From Mangrovibacterium lignilyticum (lineage in GTDB: Bacteria > Bacteroidota > Bacteroidia > Bacteroidales > Prolixibacteraceae), in contig NZ_WKLH01000007.1 in assembly GCF_010882175.1 (NCBI RefSeq), forward strand, positions 1 through 64,000: a stretch of 64,000 nt of DNA. Reading direction: 5' to 3'. Below the pieces are notes generated by a model, which worked only from the letters and a program-made list of their open reading frames with translations, was not told where the DNA came from and ran no database searches. The position numbers and the translations under genes were made by a program. Of this stretch, positions 28,450-39,000 are shown piece by piece (the first letter of the stretch is position 1; each line of letters opens with the position of its first letter).

Positions 28450-31400
28450 ATGAAAAAAACGATTTATCTCGCCAATGAGGTGGGAAATGCGTGTAATGCG
28501 CGAAAAATTTTATTGGTAATGAAACTAACAGCCTTCTTCTTATTGGTTGCGATTATTCAAGTTATGGGGCTTGAATCGTACTCCCAAGAAACAAAGTTGA
28601 CTCTAAACTATCAGAGCACTTCTTTGAAACAAGTTTTGTCAAAAATTGAGAACGAAACAAATTTCTATTTTCTGTATAGTTCCGAAGTCATAGATGTAGA
28701 GCGAAAGGTTGATGTAGACGTCGATAATGAGAATATTACAGAAGTTCTCGATATGATTCTGAAAAGCAATGGAATTCATTATGAGATAAAAGGTCGGCAG
28801 ATTCTTCTATCAGAAGAAGGCAGTAAGAACAATTTTTGGGAAAGTTCCCAACAGACTGTTACGGTCAAGGGAAATGTAACCGATTCTTCGGGAGCTCCTT
28901 TACCCGGAGTTACTGTTTTGGTAAAAGGGACAACCCAAGGTGTTATTACGGATTTTGATGGAAATTATACTCTTAACAATGTGGCTTCCAATGCAACTTT
29001 GGTGTTTTCTTTCGTCGGTATGGAATCCAAAGAAGTTCAGGTAAATGGATTAAATTCAATCAATGTAACTTTGGATCAAAGTACGATTGGATTGGAGGAA
29101 GTTGTTGCTGTTGGGTACGGTATTCAGAAGAAGAGTGATGTGATCAGTTCCGTTACTTCGGTAAAAGCTGACGAACTAGTGAAAACCACGTCTTCTGACC
29201 TTGGTGAGATGCTAAGGGGTAAAGCAGCTGGCGTTCTCATTTCTACTGCCGATGCAAGTCCTGGTAGCTCTTCTACTATTCAGATCAGGGGAAAAAGATC
29301 CATCAATGGCGGTAATGAGCCCTTGGTAATTGTAGATGGTGTTCAAGTTTCCAGTTTAAATGACGTCAATCCCAATGATATCGCTTCCATGGAGGTACTA
29401 AAGGATGCAGCAGCACAGGCAATCTATGGAGCACGTGCTTCAAATGGGGTTATTTTGATCACTACTCAAAGAGGGAAAGAGGGGAAAATTCAAATTAATT
29501 TCTCTGGTTACTCTGGAGTGCAGACTCTTCAAAAACATTTTGATACATATAGTGGAGATGAATTCATAGAATATAAGCGTGAAGCTTTTAGAGCCTCTAA
29601 TGGGGGAGTGTTTTTACCGGATGATCAAGTATTTTCTGCTTCAGAACTGGAGACTATTGCCTCGCGTGACTATATCAATTGGGAAGATAAGATTATTAAC
29701 AGTAATGCGAATATTACGAATGGAGATATTAGTGTTTCTGCGGGTACAGAAAAAACTAAGATTTACAGCAGTTTTAATTTCTTTAGACAAGAGGGGCTCA
29801 TAAAGGGGTCGGACTATAATCGAGGTCAAATTCGTTTGAATTTAGACCAAACCATTAGTGATTGGTTAAAAGTAGGAATAAACACGTCTTACCAGATTTC
29901 AAATAAAGACAACCCAGGTGTTGCGTATACAGATGACGCAGGATCAATGTTGTTGAGATCTATTACGACCTCACCTTTAGGTCAAGTTTATAATGAAGAT
30001 GGTAGCTTAAAAATACATCCAAGTGACGTTCAGGATAGTTTTAACCCATTGCTGGATTTAAATGAAATTATCAATACGACTGAAGATAAAAGAGATATTA
30101 TCAATGTGTTTTTTGATCTGAAGCCGTTCAAAGGATTTAATTACAGGTTCAATGCCAGTAGAACTACTATAAATAGAAAAAGCATCATCTACAACTCATC
30201 AAAATCATTGTTAGGTATTCAAGCAGGTGGCCAAGGTTTGGGTTCAATCACCTATGATGAGAATAAATCTTGGCAGTTGGAGAACATCTTTAATTATGAT
30301 TTTGATTTTAGTAATGAAGATCACAGTTTAAATCTAACGTTTGTTCAAAGTGTGTTAAATACACAAACATACTATTTAACAAATGAAGCAAAGAATTTTC
30401 CCAATGATAATTTAGGAATTTATGCCATATCAGCTGCAGGAACAAATCAAACAACGATAGGAGGTTTGGAAAGAAATTTGGTTTCTTTTGTAGGCCGAGC
30501 TCAATATAATTTTGCAGGTAAATACTATTTGTCGGCATCAATGCGTGCTGATGGCTCCAGTGTTTTTGGCGCGAATAACAAATGGGGGTATTTCCCTGCC
30601 GTAGGAGCTGGATGGAACGTTCATCACGAAGATTTCATGACTAATAGTGGTATCGATATCCTAAAATTAAGGGCTAGTTATGGTAGTGTCGGTAACGAGG
30701 GGATAGAGCCTTATCAAAGCTTAAGTACTTTGGTGCCCAGAGATTACATTATCAATGGCGCTAAAACAGGTGGCCTTTTGCCAGGTGCCAGCCTTCCTAA
30801 TCCTGATCTTAAATGGGAAACTTCAACAACGCTAAACTTAGCGCTTGATTATGGTATTCTTGATAACAGATTACATGGAACCGTTGAATTTTACAATACA
30901 AGAACCAAGGACTTGCTTGTAGATCGTGCACTTGAAGCCGTCACAGGATACGCTGTAAGCAAAACCAATGTGGGAGAGATCGAAAATCAGGGTATTGAAG
31001 CCTCATTCAATGCAGATATTATCAAAAAGAAAGATTTTACGTTAAGTGCAGGGTTTGTTATTAATAGCAATCGAAACAAGATAATCAGCTTATATGGCGA
31101 GGATAAAGATGGTGATGGAAAAGAAGATGATGACGTTGCCAATCGCTGGTTTATTGGGAAGCCAATTGATGCATATTACGACTATAAGATGATTGGTATT
31201 TTTAGTTCTCAAGAACAAATAGATAATTCCAACACACCTAATGCCGAATTGGGGGATATCCAGGTTTGGGACCGAGATCCTAGTGACGGTGACCTAAATG
31301 CTGACGACCGTGTAATTACAAGTCAAACTCCTGATTGGTATGGTACTTTTACGTTGAATATGGAATACAAGAATATTGATTTCTCGATGAGTCTATATAC

Positions 31401-31803
31401 AGTTCAAGGTGTCACCAAGTTTAATCCGTTTTTAGTCGATTATCAGACGGGTGGTAACCCAAGAGGGATTTTGTCGGGAGTTAAGGTAAATTATTGGACA
31501 CCAGAGAATCCAACCGGTGATCGCCCCAGACCATTGGAAGCAAGAGGTAGACGATTTATGGATTTGGGTAACGTGACAGCAGGTTTGGAGGACGCTTCGT
31601 TTTTTAGACTGCAAAACGTAACTCTAGGTTATACGTTGCCAAAGAAAATTATTGATAAATGGAGCTTGAGTAAATTTAGAGTTTACGTCACAGGACAGAA
31701 TTTGATAACGGTGACAGACTTTCAATCGTTTAGTCCCGAAAACAATGCCTATTCCTATCCTGAGTCTATTTCAGTAACTGCAGGTATTCAAGTTGGATTT
31801 TAG
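28450..31803 (+). CDS. SusC-like TonB-dependent receptor with STN domain (unit 2)
   Basis: An outer-membrane importer. The long N-terminus is followed by a hydrophobic signal (~24-46, ending SYSQE). STN domain at ~50-118 (TSLKQVLSKIENETNFYFLY), carboxypeptidase-like domain at ~135-210 (GAPLPGVTVLVKGTTQGVITD), plug at ~220-335 (PLVIVDGVQVSSLNDVNP, MEVLKDAAAQAIYG), then a 1117-residue barrel protein ending VGF. The extended start is typical of STN-SusC proteins; Met24 is the alternative. SusD follows after 23 bases. Confidence 0.96.
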   Translation: MKKTIYLANEVGNACNARKILLVMKLTAFFLLVAIIQVMGLESYSQETKLTLNYQSTSLKQVLSKIENETNFYFLYSSEVIDVERKVDVDVDNENITEVLDMILKSNGIHYEIKGRQILLSEEGSKNNFWESSQQTVTVKGNVTDSSGAPLPGVTVLVKGTTQGVITDFDGNYTLNNVASNATLVFSFVGMESKEVQVNGLNSINVTLDQSTIGLEEVVAVGYGIQKKSDVISSVTSVKADELVKTTSSDLGEMLRGKAAGVLISTADASPGSSSTIQIRGKRSINGGNEPLVIVDGVQVSSLNDVNPNDIASMEVLKDAAAQAIYGARASNGVILITTQRGKEGKIQINFSGYSGVQTLQKHFDTYSGDEFIEYKREAFRASNGGVFLPDDQVFSASELETIASRDYINWEDKIINSNANITNGDISVSAGTEKTKIYSSFNFFRQEGLIKGSDYNRGQIRLNLDQTISDWLKVGINTSYQISNKDNPGVAYTDDAGSMLLRSITTSPLGQVYNEDGSLKIHPSDVQDSFNPLLDLNEIINTTEDKRDIINVFFDLKPFKGFNYRFNASRTTINRKSIIYNSSKSLLGIQAGGQGLGSITYDENKSWQLENIFNYDFDFSNEDHSLNLTFVQSVLNTQTYYLTNEAKNFPNDNLGIYAISAAGTNQTTIGGLERNLVSFVGRAQYNFAGKYYLSASMRADGSSVFGANNKWGYFPAVGAGWNVHHEDFMTNSGIDILKLRASYGSVGNEGIEPYQSLSTLVPRDYIINGAKTGGLLPGASLPNPDLKWETSTTLNLALDYGILDNRLHGTVEFYNTRTKDLLVDRALEAVTGYAVSKTNVGEIENQGIEASFNADIIKKKDFTLSAGFVINSNRNKIISLYGEDKDGDGKEDDDVANRWFIGKPIDAYYDYKMIGIFSSQEQIDNSNTPNAELGDIQVWDRDPSDGDLNADDRVITSQTPDWYGTFTLNMEYKNIDFSMSLYTVQGVTKFNPFLVDYQTGGNPRGILSGVKVNYWTPENPTGDRPRPLEARGRRFMDLGNVTAGLEDASFFRLQNVTLGYTLPKKIIDKWSLSKFRVYVTGQNLITVTDFQSFSPENNAYSYPESISVTAGIQVGF

Positions 31804-31826
31804 TAGAATTTAAAAATTGAAGAAAG

Positions 31827-33380
31827 ATGAAATTAATTAATAAATTAAATAAATTCAAGAATATCTATATTCTGTTATTGTCGTTCTTGTTAATAACCTC
31901 ATGTGATAATCTATTAGATGAAACACCTATTGATGTTATTGATGCAAATTTTTTATACACCACTGAGACAGGTTTAGAGTCTGGAGTAACTGGACTTTAT
32001 AATTTAATGAGAGAGTTGTATTACCCTGCTGGAACAGATGCACCAATACAGGCAAGTGCGTTTTTCAGAATTGCCACTGACTTAGGCGTTGCGCGAATTG
32101 CGTCTAGTTGGGCTTATGATCCTAATCAATATAACCCTGCAGCCATCGGACCAACAGGAAAGTGGGACCAATTATATTTGATAATTGAACGGTGTAATGC
32201 TCTCATTGAAAATGCTCCAAATATTGATATGGACCAAACTAAAAAAGATGTACTTGTAGCGCAGGTAAGAGCAATGCGTGGCGAAGTATACATGGAACTA
32301 TACACTATTTATCACAACATCGTACTTAAGACGGAACCAAATGAGGACGTGGAATATGCGGCGGCAGAACCTGCCGACATTTGGGCTTTGGTAAACAGTG
32401 ACCTTGATTTTGCAATATCAAAACTTGATTGGGTCGTCGAACAAGGACGTTATGGGCAAGGTGTTGCAAGACACCTAAGAGGTAACGCTGCTATGTGGCA
32501 AGAAGATTGGCAGGAAGCCGCAGATCAGTATGATGCTATCGTTGAAAATGGACCATATCATCTAGTAGGGTTGGATGAGGTATTTTCTGGCGACAGAAAT
32601 AATGCAGAATCATTATATACTTATCAATTCAGCCAGGAATTGGCAAGTGGAAATGCATCTGCAGGAGGTGGCGCAACTGCTTACGCAAGCTTTTTCAACA
32701 ATCGCTATTACGAAGCAGGAAGTGGCGAAATGGTTCAAGCAGTTGAATACGGAGGAAACGCTTTTGGATGGGCATTTCCTAATGATTATTTGCAGTCCTT
32801 GTATGATCAGACAAACGATCAGCGATATGTTACTTATTACTATGATCAAAGTGCATATGTTGTGAATAATCCTGATCACGCCAATTTTGGGCAACCATTC
32901 GTTTCAACTGAAGATAACTACAGACGATACCATTGGAGTCTTAAAAAGTTTCATGATGAAAACAAGCCGGCTACATCTACTGATAGTTATCAAAACTATA
33001 TTCATTATCGGTTTGCCGAGACACTACTTTTCGGTGCAGAAGCACATTGGCGACTAGGTGGTGACACAGACGCCACAGCTCTGGAATACATTAATATGGT
33101 CAGAAGAAGAGCTTTCGGAGACAATGATCATGACTACACTTCCATAACTTTAAACACTTATCTTGACGAACATGCGCGTGAGATGGCTTTTGAGCATTCT
33201 CGTTGGTTTGTGCTAAAGAGACTTGGGCTGCTGGCTGAAAGAGTGACTATGCACTTTAAGGTTGGTTCAAATTCCACTAATGTAGCAGGTAGAGATATGC
33301 AGCCTTACATGGTTAATTACCCTATTCCTCAATCAGAAATCGAATTAATGGGTACATTCCCGCAGAACGATGGTTATTAA
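31827..33380 (+). CDS. SusD-like surface glycan-binding lipoprotein (unit 2)
   Basis: RagB/SusD partner of the preceding SusC. Lipobox Cys26 (LLITSC) is followed by DNLLDETPIDV. TPR-like helices (VRAMRGEVYMELYTIYHN, HLRGNAAMWQEDW) and the C-terminal RagB region (AREMAFEHSRWFVLKRLG, MVNYPIPQSEI). 517 residues, full length. Weakly similar to the unit 1 SusD, so it probably captures a different ligand. Confidence 0.96.
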   Translation: MKLINKLNKFKNIYILLLSFLLITSCDNLLDETPIDVIDANFLYTTETGLESGVTGLYNLMRELYYPAGTDAPIQASAFFRIATDLGVARIASSWAYDPNQYNPAAIGPTGKWDQLYLIIERCNALIENAPNIDMDQTKKDVLVAQVRAMRGEVYMELYTIYHNIVLKTEPNEDVEYAAAEPADIWALVNSDLDFAISKLDWVVEQGRYGQGVARHLRGNAAMWQEDWQEAADQYDAIVENGPYHLVGLDEVFSGDRNNAESLYTYQFSQELASGNASAGGGATAYASFFNNRYYEAGSGEMVQAVEYGGNAFGWAFPNDYLQSLYDQTNDQRYVTYYYDQSAYVVNNPDHANFGQPFVSTEDNYRRYHWSLKKFHDENKPATSTDSYQNYIHYRFAETLLFGAEAHWRLGGDTDATALEYINMVRRRAFGDNDHDYTSITLNTYLDEHAREMAFEHSRWFVLKRLGLLAERVTMHFKVGSNSTNVAGRDMQPYMVNYPIPQSEIELMGTFPQNDGY

Positions 33381-33399
33381 TAAATAGTAGTTCCTATTG

Positions 33400-33441
33400 A
33401 TCTTAGGAAGGCATTTTCGTAAGAAAATACCTTCCTAAGAT
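33400..33441 (+). terminator. Strong hairpin between SusD and the enzyme genes
   Basis: ATCTTAGGAAGGCATTTTC pairs with GAAAATACCTTCCTAAGAT over 19 bases with one wobble position and a 4-base loop. ATCTTTC follows. It separates the import pair from the eleven-gene enzyme run on the same strand. Confidence 0.75.
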
Positions 33442-33565
33442 ATCTTTCATCGTATTTCGTCTGGTTCATTTTTGAGCTGGAATATCTAGTTTATGTCCAG
33501 TCGTATAGAGATGGCATTCTAAGTCATCATTTTTGATTCTTTTAATACCCGCAATACTAATCAAG

Positions 33566-35734
33566 ATGCACCCTGAAAAATATTCATCAATCTTTACCTT
33601 TTTTCTACTTGTATTTCTATATACATCAGTTGGCGCTTACGCTACAACTCCGAAAGCAATAGATCGTCATGCATTGGTGACCAGGCATAACATCAGGTGG
33701 CCTTGGGAAGAGCGCGGCCAGATTCCTATGGGGAATGGCGAGTTTTGCATCGGTGTGGATGGAACAGGTCTTCAGACCTTTGGTGGTAACACGATGTCGC
33801 ATTGGGGCTGGCACTCATTTCCTCTTCCGGAGGGTGTAACTCCTGATAAGGTTCCAGAAACTGGATCTTTCATTAATGTGAAAAATGGAGAGCGCTATAT
33901 CGGAGCAGATACTGTTCCGTCAGGTAAAGAAGCTATCAGAAATTGGATGTACGATAATCCCCATATCTTTAACTTAGGACGTTTGCGTTTCGTTAGATAT
34001 GATGGTGCTGAGTTAACTGTGGAAGATATTACTAGTAATGGGAGTAGAAATCTTGATTTGTGGACGGGAACCCATAGTTCAAGGTTTGCAGTTAGTGGAG
34101 ATTGGATAAATAAAGGTGCCTGGGTAAACCCTGATGTGATGGGGGGCAGCGGGCAGCAGGTGATGGTTACCACATATGTTCACCCATATAATGATCAGGT
34201 ATCTGTAAAAGTTGAGTCTGACCTGATAGCCAGGGGGGTGATTAAAGTGGCATTGGATTTTCCATATCCAACATTAAACAATAAAACTGATTGGGTAGGT
34301 GATTTCAAAAGAACTGAAAATAACTTAACAACCCAAGCCCAAACCAGTAAGGTCAGAGCTGACTTTAAAAGAGAGGTAGATGATTTTACGTATTACGTAG
34401 CGCTGAACTATACTGAAGGTGCTAAGGTAACTCCTTCAACTTATGATGGTGGTAAAGTTTGGTATCTTGAAGGAAACGGATTATCTACTGTGGAATTTAG
34501 CACCACTTATTCTCCAACTCCCATTGGTAATGAAGTCCCTGACTTTGAAGCCACGAAACAGGCTAGTACAACACACTGGGAAAACTTTTGGATGAGCGGT
34601 GGAGCAATCGATCTTTCAGAAAGCTCCGATCGAAGGTGGTATGAACTGGAACGTCGTATTGTTCTTTCGCAATGGTTAACTGCTGTGCAAACAGCCGGAA
34701 GCTGGCCTTCTTCAGAGAGCGGACTGATGAATATAGACCCCTGGCGCGGACAGTTTCACTATGAAATTATATGGTTTCACCAGGCACATTATGGATTTTG
34801 GGGCCGTTGGGAGCTAACTGATGAAGCAGTACAATCCTATCAGAGGTTTATACCGACAGCACGCAAACGGGCACAACAATTCGGTCTTAAGGGATTAGAA
34901 TGGCCTAAATCGGGAAGCCCGTCTGGACGTAGCGCTCCGTGGGAGGGAAATCAGTCGTTATTGTGGAAACAGCCTCAACCCCTTCATTTTGCCGAACTGG
35001 ATTATAAAATACACCCTAAGAAAGAAACACTAGATAAGTGGGCTGAAGTCGTATCCGGGACCGTAGAATATATGGTAGACTTTTTAACACTTGATGAAGA
35101 AACAGGAATATATCATATTCAGCTAAATATGGGCCCAGGGGAGTGGGGAGAGTCTACCGACAATCCGCAGGTGCTCGCCTTTTGGCATTGGGGAATTGAA
35201 CAGGGGCAAACTTGGCGTGAACGCATGGGGCTTGGGCGTGAACCGCACTGGGACGAAGTACTGCAACACCTTGCGAAGTTTCCAATGAAAGACGGCATTT
35301 ATGTCGATAGTCAAGGACAGCCATTACGTCTTACTGGTATTCTTGGTTTAATGCCTCCATCAGAGGCGATCACACTCGAAACAGCCACTCGTACTTATGC
35401 AAAAATGAAAGAAATGTCAAATCAAATGACTGGTTCTGTATTTGGTAGCAGGAGTATGGGGTGGGGAGTTGCCATGGGGGCGCTTGCACAAGCCAAAATG
35501 GGGGATGCCGAAGGCGCTGTTGAATCCTTGCTTGGAGGTTTGGGGACAGCTTTCGATGTTGCAGGGATCAACCGGGGATTGGGAGGTGCTTATTTGCCTA
35601 CCAATGGCGCATTACTTTACGCCGTAGCAGTGATGGCTGCAGGCTGGGATGGTGCACCGAACAGAAATGCTCCTGGATTCCCGGATGATGGTTCGTGGGT
35701 TGTTCGGTGGGAGGGGCTTCAACCAGCCCCTTAA
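33566..35734 (+). CDS. Six-hairpin glycosidase-like protein, paralog A
   Basis: Probable secreted glycoside hydrolase of uncertain family. I chose ATG 33566 because the open frame starts at TTG 33533. The signal peptide ends VGAYA. The N-terminal beta-sandwich (~25-310) opens with RHALVTRHNIRW and GQIPMGNGEFC. The C-terminal half looks like an (alpha/alpha)6 barrel of the GH65/GH95 type, with WRGQFHYEIIWFHQAHYG (Trp393-Glu400), APWEGNQ (Glu460) and a closing GWDGAPNRNAPGFPDDGSW. It is clearly homologous to the protein at 41285-43405 but lacks that protein's WEHPN and WGWDFPW motifs, so it may differ in substrate or activity. Conserved Glu400 and Glu460 are catalytic candidates only. Confidence 0.75.
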   Translation: MHPEKYSSIFTFFLLVFLYTSVGAYATTPKAIDRHALVTRHNIRWPWEERGQIPMGNGEFCIGVDGTGLQTFGGNTMSHWGWHSFPLPEGVTPDKVPETGSFINVKNGERYIGADTVPSGKEAIRNWMYDNPHIFNLGRLRFVRYDGAELTVEDITSNGSRNLDLWTGTHSSRFAVSGDWINKGAWVNPDVMGGSGQQVMVTTYVHPYNDQVSVKVESDLIARGVIKVALDFPYPTLNNKTDWVGDFKRTENNLTTQAQTSKVRADFKREVDDFTYYVALNYTEGAKVTPSTYDGGKVWYLEGNGLSTVEFSTTYSPTPIGNEVPDFEATKQASTTHWENFWMSGGAIDLSESSDRRWYELERRIVLSQWLTAVQTAGSWPSSESGLMNIDPWRGQFHYEIIWFHQAHYGFWGRWELTDEAVQSYQRFIPTARKRAQQFGLKGLEWPKSGSPSGRSAPWEGNQSLLWKQPQPLHFAELDYKIHPKKETLDKWAEVVSGTVEYMVDFLTLDEETGIYHIQLNMGPGEWGESTDNPQVLAFWHWGIEQGQTWRERMGLGREPHWDEVLQHLAKFPMKDGIYVDSQGQPLRLTGILGLMPPSEAITLETATRTYAKMKEMSNQMTGSVFGSRSMGWGVAMGALAQAKMGDAEGAVESLLGGLGTAFDVAGINRGLGGAYLPTNGALLYAVAVMAAGWDGAPNRNAPGFPDDGSWVVRWEGLQPAP

Positions 35735-36014
35735 TAAAAGAAGTAAATAAGAAGCAAGCTGTATCTCGACGAAATTAACCGTAATCATTGAAATTTATTC
35801 AATTGAAAACGGATAATAATCCAATTCTGAATAGTGGATGATGTACACTAAACCGTCTAGAGTATGTAATTGGGCAAAATCGTCAGTTTTTGACAGAACT
35901 GATTCATCTCTCTTCATATTCAGGTAATTCAGCCAATTTCGACGGATAAAGCAGAGAAGATAGGATCTTTAGTGAAAGGAAACATCGAGCAAAGTAAACT
36001 ACTAACCAATAAAA

Positions 36015-39000
36015 ATGAGAAAACTATTTATACTAATCGCGTGCACGTTTTATTTTAACAGTGGGTGGACACAAGACGGTGGCTTTTTAAATAACCTGTC
36101 AAAATATATTGAAAATACGGAGGTATTTGAGCTTGGGCAGGAAGAAGGAAGAGCATTTCACATACCGGAACAAAACATATTACTTAACGGTAGCTGGAAG
36201 TTCTATTATAGTGATGTAACTGAAGGCATCCCTTCCGATTTTTTCGAAATGGATTTTGATGATTCTGAATGGGATTTAATTGAGGTGCCTTCTAATTGGG
36301 AAATGAAGGGGTATGGAGATAGAATGTTCCGAAATATTAGTTTAGGATACCAATATGCGAAATCGGAAGAAGCAAAAAAAGAAGCCGGCGAGTTTGCTGT
36401 TGTTCCCCCGGAGGTTCCTGATGAATACAATCCTACGGGAGCATACCGAAAGTCATTTGATTTGCCGACAGCTTGGCAAGGCCAGGAAGTCTTTTTGCAT
36501 TTTGAAAAGATCGCGTCGGCATCTTTTGTGTGGGTAAACGGTCAGCAGGTTGGGTATAATGAAGGTGCACATGAACCGTCGGAATATAATATCACACCTT
36601 ACTTGCATGCGGGGAAGAATACCATTGCTGTTTTTGTAATGAAATTTTCTGACGGATACTATTTGGAAGGGCAGGATTATTGGCGTTTGGCTGGTATTTT
36701 TGATGATGTATGGGTTTACTCATCACCCAAAGTTCGTCTTTTCGACTGGCAGGTAATCACCGATTTTGACGAAAGCTATACTGATTCGAAGCTATCGCTT
36801 AATATCGATATCAAGAACTACGGAGCGGGTCTAAAAGATTATAAACTGAATGCGACTCTCGAGAGAAATGGACGGAAGATTGCCAGCTTTGGAAGTTCAA
36901 AGTTCAGTGTTAAAAAAGGTAAGCAAACTATAAGTCTTTCAGAAATAATCAAACAACCTGAAAAATGGACTTCTGAAACTCCAAACCTCTATGGTTTGAG
37001 GATGGAGTTACTTAATAATGAAGGCAAAGTCGTCGACCAAATTCAAACTAAAATTGGCTTTCAAAAGACGAAAATCATTGGGAATGTTTTTTATCTCAAT
37101 GGCGTACCGGTGAAACTGAATGGTACGAATACACACATGCAGCATCCGGAAATGGGGCATGTTGTAGATGAAGCTACCATCCGTAAAGACATGGAGCTTT
37201 TGAAGCAGTTCAATTTCAACCTCGTACGTATATCCCACTACCCACCCGTTAATAGGTATTTGGAATTGGCTGACGAATACGGATTGTTTATAGTTGATGA
37301 GGTGGGGAATGAGTGTCACGCCACACAGTATGTGTCGGATATGCCTGAGTACACCGAAATGTATAGAGACCGGACTCGGAAGGCAGTGCTTCGGGATCGA
37401 AACCATCCAAGTATTTTGTTTTGGAGCGCTGGTAATGAGGCAGGTGAGGGTGAAAATATCACAGAGGTCGTTAAGGAAGGTAAGCGGCTCGATCCTACGC
37501 GTTACTGGATGTATGGCGGCAATGATATGGTTCATCCTGCCGAAGACATAATCGGTCCCCGTTATCCGTCTCCGTTACAGGAAGAAGTTAATCTGGGACT
37601 TGACACAACTGATAGCCGGCCATCGTTCATGGACGAGTATCTATCCGTGACCGGTAATGGAGGAGGAGCGCTTGATGAGTACTGGCGGGTTATTTATAGG
37701 CACCCAAGAATTGTGGGTGGTGCTATATGGGATTTTGTGAGCAACGGTTTAACCGACTCGGTTCGTATTTTGTCGGATAAATCTCCTTTTGAAACACCAA
37801 CCTACGCTATGGGCAATTCAAAATTGGTAAACGGAGTTAACGGAAAGTGTCTTGATCTCAACGGACATGATGAGTGGGTTGAAGTTTATCGAAGTAATAA
37901 CCTTGAAATATCGGGAGATCAGTTGTCAATCATGATGGATGTATTTCCCCGCTACCTGAATAGTAGCGCTGGCTCCTTTTTGACCAAAGGAAGTAACCAG
38001 TTCGGGCTGATACAAAACGGGAAAGATTCACTGGATTTCTACATTTTCACCAAGGAAAAACAAACTTTAAGTGTACCTCTGCCTGAAATGTGGGAGAACC
38101 ATTGGCATAACATTTTAGCGACTTATGATGGTGCTCAGATGAAACTTTTTATCGATGGTGTTGAAGTTGGATCGGCGAAAGTGAGTGGGAAAATCAAAAA
38201 TTTGCCCTTTCCTGTGAATATTGGTCGAAACGCTGAAATTCACACGCAGGATACGAAAGACTATGTCTGCGATTCGAAGATTGACAATGTCAGGTTGTTT
38301 GCAAAAGCCATATCACCTTCCAGCAACCTCAATCCTTCGGATGCCGTTTTATGGTTGGATTTTGAAAAAGAAACTAATGGAGGTGCTTTTTATAGTAATG
38401 GAATGGGGGCCAGAACTTACGGTAGTATTTGGCCAGACCGTAAACCTCAGCCAGAGTTATGGCAAATGAAAAAGTCAGCACAGCCACTCTCTTTTAGGCT
38501 ATTGAGTACTGAAAAAGGTGTACTGGAAGTTTGGAACCGGAGCGATTTTACAAATGCTTCCCACTGGGAATCGACCTGGACACTGACAGAAGATGATAAG
38601 GTGCTTCAGCAAGGTGTTTTGGAATTGAATGTCGAGCCGGGAAATCGTTCTAAAGTGATGGTCAACTATAAAAAGCCTGAGATTATTCGTGGTAAAGAGT
38701 ATCGGCTCAATATCAGTTCCTCGTTAAAGCAGGATGAAATATGGGCAAAAAAAGGCCATGAAATTTCATGGGACCAGTTTGAGCTAACTGGCTGGAACGA
38801 TCCCTTACCCCCCAGGGGTCCCACCAATCTGGCGGCAACATTATCAACCAAAGAAGGGAATCATATCATTACAGGAGAAGGATTTTCATACACTTTCGAC
38901 GAAAATTCTGGCGAACTTAAATCCATGTTGGTCGATGGAGATGAAATGATTAAGGCACCTATCAAACTCAGCATATGGCGTGCTCCAGTGAATAATCAGA

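Noticed and set aside
33533-33565. TTG start extending paralog A by 11 residues
   Set aside because: ATG 33566 already gives a complete signal peptide.
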